From positions 1-64,000 of the forward strand of contig JACGCM010001245.1 in NCBI GenBank assembly GCA_014058105.1: 64,000 bases of DNA. The letters run 5' to 3'. A program made the translations under genes and the position numbers. Under the pieces are notes generated by a model. It was not told the origin of the DNA and did no database searches. It saw only the letters and a list, made by a program, of their open reading frames with translations. This document shows positions 56,747 to 64,000 of this stretch, in pieces. Numbering within the stretch: the first letter of the stretch is position 1; every line of letters begins with the position of its first letter. This DNA is from Kingdonia uniflora (taxonomy: Eukaryota > Streptophyta > Magnoliopsida > Ranunculales > Circaeasteraceae).

Positions 56747-57250
56747 GAGAGATGAAAGCTAGTTTTACCTTTTCTTTATCTTATGTCTTGTTGAGCTATT
56801 CGATTAAAAAACTAGTATGACCTTTGTTTTAATCTAGGAGTTAAATAGATGCAGTCGACACAAGCGTAACCTTGATCAAACCGATAGAATATCACAGACA
56901 TAGTAAAAGAGATGAAAGCTAGTATGACCTTTGCTTTATCTTATGTATGGTAGAGTCCTTTGATTGAAAACAAGTTCTACTTTGTTCTAACCTCGGGAGA
57001 TTTGGTAGAGTCAGCAAAACCAAGTGTTATCCTTGATTTAACTGGTATGATGTTGCAGACATATGAAAAGAGATGAAAGCTAGTATTACCTTTGCTTTAT
57101 CTTATGTCTAGTAGAGTCCGTTGACTGAGAACAAGTGCTACCTTGCTCTAATCGTAAGAGATTTAGTAGAGTCAGCTAAACCAAGTGTTATCATTGATTT
57201 AACTGGTATGATGTCGCTTGAAAGCTAGTATTATCTATGCTTTAATTTAT
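56747..57250. repeat. About 161-bp tandem repeat after pol of element B
   Basis: Units beginning GAGATGAAAGCTAGTA(T)(G/T)ACCTTTGCTTTATCTTATGT start at about 56749, 56909 and 57070, with a partial copy at 57219, a spacing of 160-161 bases. Each also contains AACTGGTATGATGT(T/C)GCAGACATA-type and TAGAGTC(C/A)-type blocks. It occupies the same place as the 60-bp array of element A but has an unrelated unit. Confidence 0.85.
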
Positions 57251-57379
57251 GTATTGTCAACAAAGTAGAAAGATATATGAAGAAAACTTGTAAGTTTCAT
57301 TGATTTAAGAAAAAGGATGTACATTGGATGGAGATAGAAATCCCACTTTTTGATTAAAAGAAAACTAAAATGGAGTAGT

Positions 57380-58790
57380 GAGGGACCTAACGATAATATT
57401 GCTTCAGTCACCTAGTATTCCAAGGACTCAAGATTTGGATGCCCTCTTCTATCATAAGGTAATATGATCCCAGGTCTGAGAGACCTGTGTTAAGGAATGG
57501 ACCCTCCCAATTGTCTGCTAGTTTCCCAGCATGAGACTCTTTGCGATGTCGAGGTATTTCTCTGAGGATGAGATCATCAATTTGAAAAGTACAACTTTTG
57601 AATCGTTTGTTGTATAAATTGACTAGTTTATGGTGATATCAACCTAGGTTAGCGATGGCACATTCCCTAGTTTTATCGATCCAATTTAGGTTGCAAGCCC
57701 ATTCAAACTCATTTTCCTCGTCAGTTAGCTCATGATCTTTGACTGGATGGTGGTATTCATAAGGAATGACAGTCTCAGTACCATAGGCAAGGAGGAATAA
57801 AGTGCAGTTGGTTGACTATCGTGGAGTGGCACGATATGCCCATAAAACATAAGGGAGTTTTCAAACCCAATTCCCTTTTTCTGAGAGTGCAGTCTTTTCT
57901 TGAGCCCATCGATGATAGTTTTGTTGGTGATTTCGGCTTGGCCATATCCATGAGGGTAGTAGGGGTTAGATAGTGAGTGAATGATGTTGTGTTGGTTGAG
58001 GAAAGATATAATTTTTTCACCTTTAAATTGAGGCCCGTTATCAATACGAATTAGGTAGGGGTACCCAAACCGAGTGATGATGTGTTCCCAGATAAAAGAG
58101 ATGACCAGAGATGACCTCTTTTTCTCTGGTTCGATATAGTAGAAGTAGAATTGCTTCGACCCATTTTGTAAAATAATCGATAGCTACGAGGAGGTGGCGA
58201 TGGTTACCTGGAGAGTTAGGAAATTCCCTGACCAGATCGAGTGCCCATCTTTTGAATGGCCAAAGCGCCTTGCTTGCATGGAGTTCGAGCGTAGGGGCGT
58301 GTATCATCTTTACATGTCATTGACATGCATCATATTTGTGTGAGTACTCTTCTGCTTGCTTGTGCATGCCAGGCCAGAATACTCCTTGTGTTATGGCTCT
58401 GTTTGCTAGTGATCGACCTGTGGCATAAGAGCCACAAGTTCCTTTATGTAAATCGCAGAGCATCTCGTCTGCTTTCTGTTTGGAGAGGCACTTAAGGTAA
58501 GGCCCCATGACTGATTAGCGGTACAAGGTACCACTTTGATTGGTGTAGCGCCATGAGTGCCTATCAGCTGTTGGCGCTCCTTCAGATCTATTAGAAGTGG
58601 TCCTTCACATTTGTTGTTGATACCGAGATAAACTAAGAATGGCTTTCGCCAATTGCCGTCTCCCCCTTTATTGCCCCCAGTATTGATCGTGTATACAGAA
58701 ATGTGATCAATACTGGGGGTTGAAATTACTTTGATATGGAGATATCGAGCTTTTGTGCCCAAAACCTCGGCTAGGTATGCCAAGGAATCG
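57380..58790 (-). pseudogene. Element B integrase, frames broken but catalytic triad retained
   Basis: On the minus strand: the zinc module DLHKGTCGSYATGRSLANRA with CQ at its end (58508-58317); WPFKRWALDLVREFPNS with the first Asp and AIDYFTKWVEA (58307-58041); IDNGPQF with the second Asp (near 58028); and YGQAEITNKTII with the Glu (about 57930), then LHSQKKG. The C-terminal barrel runs to about 57380 (FQIDDLILREIPRHRKESH). At least two frameshifts fall within the catalytic core. Confidence 0.82.
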
Positions 58791-59820
58791 GCATGTCAAT
58801 TTTCGCCTCGAGGAAGATAATTAAGAGTTGTTTGCGTAAACTTGCTCATCCTATCTGCGATAAGGGCTACATATTTGATCATCTTGCCATTTTTCTAATA
58901 TTGCTCAGAGTACTGGTGGACAATGAGTAGTAAATCTGTGTAAACGGAGAGTTTGGAGACGCCGAGCTCGAAGGCAAGGTCGAGTCCGCGAATGAAAGCT
59001 TCGTACTCGGTGACATTATTTGAGGCCTCAAAATCCAGGTAGATTAAATTCATAATTCTATCGTTGGAAGGGGTAATCAGTACGATTCCAATTCCAGACC
59101 CTGCGGGTTCTGCTGATCCATCTGTAAGAAGTCTCCACCCCTTCCTTATAATCCATTTAGCTCGCTCGTCAAATGCTTTTGGGAGTGGATCCTCTGCAGG
59201 TTCCTTTGAAAGGTCCAGATCGTGTTCTTCCCACTCGGGATCTTCCACTGGAATATCCGGGAGGAAATCGGCCATGACCTGCCCTTTTTCAGAATGACGT
59301 TGTTCGAACTTGATATCATGTTCTCCCAAACTGACTGACCATTGTTCCACTCTTCTTAATTTTTCTTTCTTGGATAGAATTTCCCAAAGGGGGTAGTATG
59401 TTATGACTTTGACTGAATGAGCTTAGAAGTAGTGTTTGAGCTTCTGTAAAGTATAAACAAGAGTGAGAAGAAGTTTCTCAATTTTAAAGTAGCTCGTTTC
59501 CGCTGGAGTGAGGGTTTTACTGATAAAGTAGACTGGCTTCTCAATTTTTCCTTTAGGTCGAATGAGAACCGAGCTGAGTGAAGTATCTGTAACTGTGAGG
59601 TAGATAATCAGTTCCTCATTATCTATTGGGGTGTTCATGATGGGAGACTTCCCCAAATAGATTTTGAAAAATTGCCTTGCATTCTGATGTCCATCGAACC
59701 CCTGTATTTGGCTGAACATTTCCTCGTATGATACAACCATAGAGTAATAAGAACAGCCAACGATAGCGGTCTGAAGATTTTTAAATGAAACAGCTAATTG
59801 CGGTAATCTTGCCGGCAAGT
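58791..59820 (-). pseudogene. Element B RNase H plus second RNase H
   Basis: 59818-59423 is the ordinary RNase H with NDEELIIYLTVTDTSLSSVL-type sequence and KPVYFISKTLTPAE. A stop follows, then 59350-58895: QVMADFLPDIPVEDPEWEEH, GWRLLTDGSAEPAGSGIGIV, NNVTEYEAFIRGLDLAFEL and LSVYTDLLLIVHQY, i.e. the second, archaeal-type RNase H with its Asp-Glu-Asp residues. The second domain is open over 151 codons. Confidence 0.85.
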
Positions 59821-59829
59821 TTCTGAATG

Positions 59830-60620
59830 TCTTTTATTATTTTTGGTGATGGCATGTCGAGGAGAGCCCGAATTTGATCTGGATCGGCCTCAATCACCTT
59901 CTTGCTGATGAGGTAGCCTAAAAATTAACCTGAATGTACTCTGAATTGATACTTATCAGGATTGAGATGCATCATATAAGATCGAAGTATGTTGAATATT
60001 GTGTTAAGATCTGAAATGTGATTGATGGACTGTAAGCTCTTGCACAAGAGATCCGCAATATAGACTTCCACACTTTCCTGAGATGTGCTTTGAACATAGT
60101 AGTCATCAATCGTTAATAAGTTGCACCTACATTCTTAAGTCCGAAGGGCATTACTTAGTAGCAATAAAGTCCTCTTTCAGTGATAAAAGTGGCATTTTCT
60201 TGATCTTCATCCAAGAGTAGAATTTGATTGTATCCTTAAGCAGCGTCCATCATAGATAGGAGTTCATGACCTGTGGTGGAATCAAGGATCTGATGAATGT
60301 TGGGAAGAGGAAAACTATCCTTTGGAGTATGTTTGTTGAGATTGGTGAAATCTACACAAACGCAGACCTTTCCATTCTTTTTTGGGACAGCAGCGATGTT
60401 GGATATCCAGTCTGGATACTTGGTTTCACGAATGAATCCCACTTTGATCAATTTCTCGATCTCCATGCTAACTTAATCTCGAAGTCGTGGTGATAGGTAT
60501 CACTATTTCTGCTTGACTACGGTGGCGTCGATGTTGATTGCCAATTTATGACATGCCTTGGTCGGATCGACCCCAGACATTTCTTTGAAACACCACATAA
60601 AAATTTCAGTGACCTCGGTT
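59830..60620 (-). pseudogene. Element B reverse transcriptase with YIDD changed to YIAD
   Basis: Minus strand: GVDPTKACHKLAINID; MEIEKLIKVGFIRETKYPDW; AAVPKKNGKVCVCVDFTNLN; LDSTTGHELLSMMDAA; MPFG; then VEVYIADLLCKS at 60074-60040, where gypsy RT has Y-I/V-D-D. The third residue is Ala (codons within 60051-60062), removing one catalytic Asp. Frames shift around 60234 and 60100 and the thumb (60040-59830) is poorly preserved. Confidence 0.82.
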
Positions 60621-61100
60621 AATTCCAGATTGAATATCCCCTCCCAAATGAATGGAAGGTTGTGGTTCATTTTGAATAGGTCTAGAAATAGCCTTGCTGG
60701 TGGCTTCTTGAGGTCCCATTCTTTCCCATACAGAAATTCGGGAGGCTTCAGCACCTGATCATGATCTCGTGGTGGAAGAACCTACAAAATGTTCTGTAAT
60801 GCTTGTAAGGCAGTCTGCATGGTTGTCATTTGATCTTCGTGTCCTTTGAGCGCTGCTAAACGAGCTTGTCATTCAGGGTCGAGCTCTTTTTCATGGAGCT
60901 TTCAGTCGCAAGTTAATTGTTGTTAGAGCTCGTTGCGCTTCTCTATTTTAGTGTTGAGATTCACTCGGAGCTCTAAAAATTATTACAGCTCAATTGAGAG
61001 ATCGAGCTGGACTCCGGGAGTTGGTCACCTGGATATGACCATGATTGAAATATTGTAGTAGAATAATTGAATGTCTTAGGATACCGTGGAAAGAATTTCA
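60621..61100 (-). pseudogene. Element B gag remnant joined to the RT start
   Basis: After the PBS the minus strand gives a short coiled-coil gag N-terminus (ELRVNLNTKIEKRNEL, a stop, LAALKGHEDQMTTMQTAL, QALQNIL). Within 60780-60500 it passes directly to LKPPEFLYGKEWDLKKPPAR and ELTEVTEIFMWCFKEMSGVD, the pre-RT region. The capsid domain, nucleocapsid and protease are absent: about 0.5 kb separates PBS and RT, where element A has 2.5 kb. An internal deletion of gag-pro is the simplest explanation. Confidence 0.7.
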
Positions 61101-61102
61101 TT

Positions 61103-61118
61103 CCCACAGACGGTGCCA
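61103..61118 (-). other. Element B primer binding site
   Basis: Minus-strand TGGCACCGTCTGTGGG, two bases inside the 5' LTR; same start as element A's PBS. Confidence 0.8.
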
Positions 61119-61120
61119 AA

Positions 61121-61706
61121 TGTAATGGCCTAATTCCGTGAGCTCGACGTGGCCTGGAATTAGTCCTTACACCAATGTACCTATGACTACAATCTTTAAA
61201 CAAGAGATAACAGAGGTATTAAGCGTAGAAAACCTATGAATAGGTTAAAAAACCATGACCTCGTTTTGAGGGTTTTGTAACAGTGACTTTTATTGCTTGA
61301 GGCTGACGATATCTTATTACAAGTTATTTCTAGACTTAGAAATATTTGATCTTGTGAAATTAGAAGTCTTGATTGTTTGATAATCTCAAAAGATATAGTC
61401 TTCTTCATAATTTCTCGTTTTCCTTTATATAGGCCCCTTCTGAAGCTCTTCATCGTGTCGGAGCACGTCCTCTGAATAATGTAGCTAGTGGTTATTGAAT
61501 GAGTAACTGTTGAGCTCGTGAGAGACAAGTGGTTTTGACTTATTTAGGTTTTTCGGTTTAAGCTCAACCCAAGTTTATCATTAGTTCGTGAAGTATGTGG
61601 CAATGTTTAACTGAGAAGTCACGTGGAGGATGCGTGAGCCTGGTTGGAGGTAATTTGAACAGGGGACAGCTTGATTTTAGGTGAGATCAAGAGATAGGCC
61701 CCTACA
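61121..61706 (-). repeat. Element B 5' LTR
   Basis: 586 bp, matching 36249-36861. The promoter TATATAAAG is on the minus strand at 61423-61431. Compared with the other LTR it lacks about 25 bases near 61420 (ATATTTTAATGATCC.. region). Confidence 0.92.
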
Positions 61707-61711
61707 GGTAT

Positions 61712-63874
61712 TGATGCGGATACAAATATTTCATATTATAATGGTCAGGGATGGCAGACCCGAATGATAGGTTTTTGTGCTATCTGAATCAGATCTTTTA
61801 TGGCCTTAGAATTCCTCTAACCAACTTTCAGAAAGGGGTCATGAATGTTTTGCAGTGCTGCCCTTCCCAATTAAATGGGAAAAGAAATATGAGATGATGA
61901 GGGTGTATGAGGCACTGAATGAAAAGTGGAGAATATAAGGGACTGCCAAGCAGTTCGAGGCAGATGACGTGCTAAAATTTTATAAGCTGAAGTTCGTCAA
62001 GGGGCGTAATAGTGGTTACCTATATAGTGATTCTTCTAGACTAAAGTTTTTGACTTTGAATCTGCGGGTAGACCATGGAACAGCCACCTTGTATGGGTAG
62101 GGGGCAACTGTATGCAGGTTCCAGATGAACAAGCGCTCATTCTGAACCATAAGTATTATAATCCGAGTAAGTAACATTTATCAACTTCGACCAACAATCA
62201 GCGTGTCTTCGAGCTGCTAACCATGTTCTTGTCTCTTGTTTGTCAGGTCCCAATCCCATATCGCTGCTTGATAATGCCAGCTTGTTCGACTGCGTAGCTC
62301 TTAAACAGGTTGAGCTAAAGCAAGTACTTGGTAATTTAGGTATCCAGAGGGATAAAAGGGTAGACTTGATTGTGCCCAAAGTTCAACGAGCTTACGAAAA
62401 TTGAGTTACGGCTAAAAAGAAGAAGGCCCATGTTTCTGTAAATGATTTCATAAGTCTTCCTCTGCCTCAGCCAGGAAATACGAATGTGAAGTGGTCGGTT
62501 TGAAGGGTAAAAAAGCCAACTCCATAAATTCCAGTTTCTAGTGTGGAGGTACTCCCAGAGAAAGAGGTCATGAAAACTACTGTTGGAGACATAGTGGAGG
62601 AACAGGTTGGGAGTGAGGTCAGTCCTTCAAAAAGCAGCATAAAGGTGAAGGATGTAATCATACTAATGCCAAGGCTGCGGCCAAGATGAGAGAATTAGAG
62701 CAAAAATATTGTACGATGGCGGGGGTTGGTCCGCATCAACTCGATAGCGTGCTTTAGGAGTAGAGTTTTGCGGCATGTATTAAAATCGTGTTTATAATAT
62801 ATTGGAATATGATCTGGTGTACTGAATTTATATGTTTTGTATTGACAACTCTTGATGCTGATGAAGGGGGTGACGTAGTTTATTGAGAAGAGGAATCAGA
62901 AGTTTAGAGAGCTTATTCTATGGCTGGATGCTCAAATAGCTCGAATGAAGGAGGTCGAAAATGAGCTCGAAATAGATAAAGGGAAGAGGGTGGAAGATGC
63001 AAAGGATGTTGAAGAGCGGTATACAGAGTTGTTCGAGGGTAGAAGAGTTGACCTGTTTCTACGACCCGAGAGATAAGGCTAGGTGTCAAAAGTTGTTGGT
63101 AGCTCTGACATTGTATTTTGAGGTCGAAGTAGATAGTGAACGGGGTTGAAAAAAAGCGTATGTAGAACTCTTGAAAGAAAATGGTATAATACCTAATCCA
63201 GCTCGAGTAATATTTCTAGCTCAAGAAGTACGTAATCGTCATAGTATAGAGGCAAAAACATGTTCAGCTTGAGATGGAGTATCTGTTATATGGGGTGATG
63301 TAGAACCTTTACCTGATGTTTTATGTAGGACTGGAGGTCCGTGAAGATTGTGTTTTTCAGGATAAGAAAAGAGCAAATAAAGGTGCACCATAAATTAGTG
63401 GGTGAAATAAAGGAGTTGCAAGATGTATTGACGTAATATATGGAGCAAAAAAGATCTTTAGCGGCTCATTTATCGAAAGAAATATCTATTCAAAAGAAGA
63501 TAAAAAGTGATGTGAGTGCGTTAGGTGTATTGCAAAAAGAAATGTGCAAGCGTCTACACCGGGCGCACATACAGTTGAAGGGGCATCTATATCTATCACA
63601 AGCAAAAGTTGCAGCTCGAACGGAGCATGAGCGTCATATTGAAAGTGTGATTAATATTTACGAAGGTGAGCTGGCGAGGGTAGAGAAGGAATTTAGGAAG
63701 TATGTAATGGATAGTGGGAAGGATTTCGATATAGAGAATAAAAAAGCTGAAAATATGTGGTTTACAAAAGATGAGGAGGAAAAGGTTGTTAAAAAACCAA
63801 CTCCTAGATTGAGAGAAAATATGTCAGAAAAGAACGAGGAGGAGGTTATGAGCCTGAAACCTCGATCACAATGA
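61712..63874 (+). pseudogene. Element C long antisense ORF, 3' part: gypsy-type domain and coiled coil
   Basis: After the site of B the reading continues IDADTNISYYNGQGWQTR, then in a shifted frame DRFLCYLNQIFYGLRIPLTN, FQKGVMNVLQCCPSQLNG; VYEALNEKW; DVLKFYKLKFVKGRNSGYLY, SSRLKFLTLNL. Each matches element B (GFLCYM, YGLRLPLSNLEKGIMNL, CEALNSSW, FYGVKKFSPSRGVYL). Coiled-coil pieces follow, mainly 62880-63060 and 63440-63874 (SLAAHLSKEISIQKKIKSDV, GELARVEKEFRKYVMDSGKD). The frame is open for 144 codons in the last piece. Stops and introns separate the parts. Confidence 0.6.
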
Positions 63875-64000
63875 AAACAACATCATCAAGTGGTGGTGAC
63901 CTTTATATCTCCTTTAGATATTCAAGTAGAGAACTCAAAGAGTTTGAGAAACAAGGGGCAGTCATCTCGTAGTTCGAAGAAGCGAAAGTAGAGTAGTTTA
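63875..64000. other. Window edge within element C
   Basis: Continues the antisense region of element C; nothing further can be called. Confidence 0.4.

Larger units (their letters stand above)
36249..61706 (-). mobile_element. Element B: Tat-type Ty3/gypsy retrotransposon (minus), with element A nested inside
   Basis: Two LTRs (36249-36861 and 61121-61706), both TGTAATGG...CCCTACA, are flanked by the perfect 5-bp duplication GGTAT (36244-36248, 61707-61711). Removing element A (13 kb) leaves about 12.4 kb, a normal length for Tat-type elements. In element orientation the order is 5' LTR, PBS, short gag remnant, RT, RNase H, second (archaeal-type) RNase H, integrase, tandem array, antisense coding region, PPT, 3' LTR. 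The second RNase H and the antisense ORF are hallmarks of the Tat lineage. It inserted into the antisense ORF of element C. Confidence 0.93.
61712..64000 (-). mobile_element. Element C, right part, running off the window
   Basis: Resumes after the GGTAT duplication. On the plus strand it holds the continuation of the long antisense ORF. Its pol and 5' LTR would lie beyond 64000. Confidence 0.65.

Noticed and set aside
58895..59350. Host RNase H gene
   Set aside because: Lies between gypsy RNase H and integrase of element B; it is the second RNase H domain of a Tat-type pol.
61196..61528. 110-codon minus-strand ORF
   Set aside because: Falls wholly inside the element B LTR (and the 5' flank); not coding in the other LTR copy.

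Overview
This is nuclear DNA from a flowering plant, most likely a eudicot. The evidence is plant-only families (a Dof zinc-finger gene, a P-type PPR gene, a subtilase propeptide with GT-AG introns), MuDR-type Mutator elements, and Ty3/gypsy elements of the Tat type with a second RNase H domain and long antisense ORFs. The DNA is AT-rich, and I see no intact, confidently active host gene. It is a decayed, repeat-dense stretch, probably pericentromeric or intergenic. Species cannot be assigned from the sequence alone.

Layout. (1) 1-8000 is a graveyard of gene fragments: a 1.17-kb non-autonomous hAT element with a perfect 8-bp target duplication, two spliced exons of an unidentified gene, a Myb/SANT-like ORF, exons of an exportin-7/RanBP16-like gene, a PPR pseudogene, a Ty1/copia pol scrap and a LINE RNase H scrap. 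(2) 8000-11000 holds a broken hAT element with a TTF/DUF4371-type transposase on the minus strand; a 31-base G run sits at its left end. (3) 11988-18241 and 21022-28230 are two related Mutator-like elements (MULEs) with terminal inverted repeats and near-perfect 9-bp duplications. A Dof pseudogene lies between them. The second MULE carries an intron-containing subtilase fragment and other exon-like pieces, i.e. captured host DNA. (4) From 28756 to the window end there is a four-level retrotransposon nest. A copia element (5' LTR 28756-29008) is cut by element C (starts about 33171, minus). C is cut by element B (36249-61706, minus, duplication GGTAT). B is cut by element A (40455-53461, plus, duplication GATCT).

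A, B and C are related Tat-type gypsy elements. A and B show LTRs, PBS, PPT, gag-pol remnants, a tandem array just after pol, and then a long antisense coding region with an acidic or basic N-terminal part, a domain like the putative gypsy-type transposon domain, and coiled coils. Next to the 3' LTR lie short ORFs of about 100 codons starting MV(K/R)T. One in A and one in B are each exactly 98 codons including the stop. B landed inside C's antisense ORF, and A landed inside B's antisense ORF. All copies carry stops, mostly consistent with C-to-T/G-to-A decay, and several have lost catalytic residues: RT YIDD to YIAD in B, integrase Glu to Lys in A, MULE Asp to Asn or Tyr.

The most notable observations are the conserved short antisense ORFs, the exactly phased 60-bp array in A (a possible satellite seed), and the subtilase capture by MULE2. 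All alignments were made by eye.
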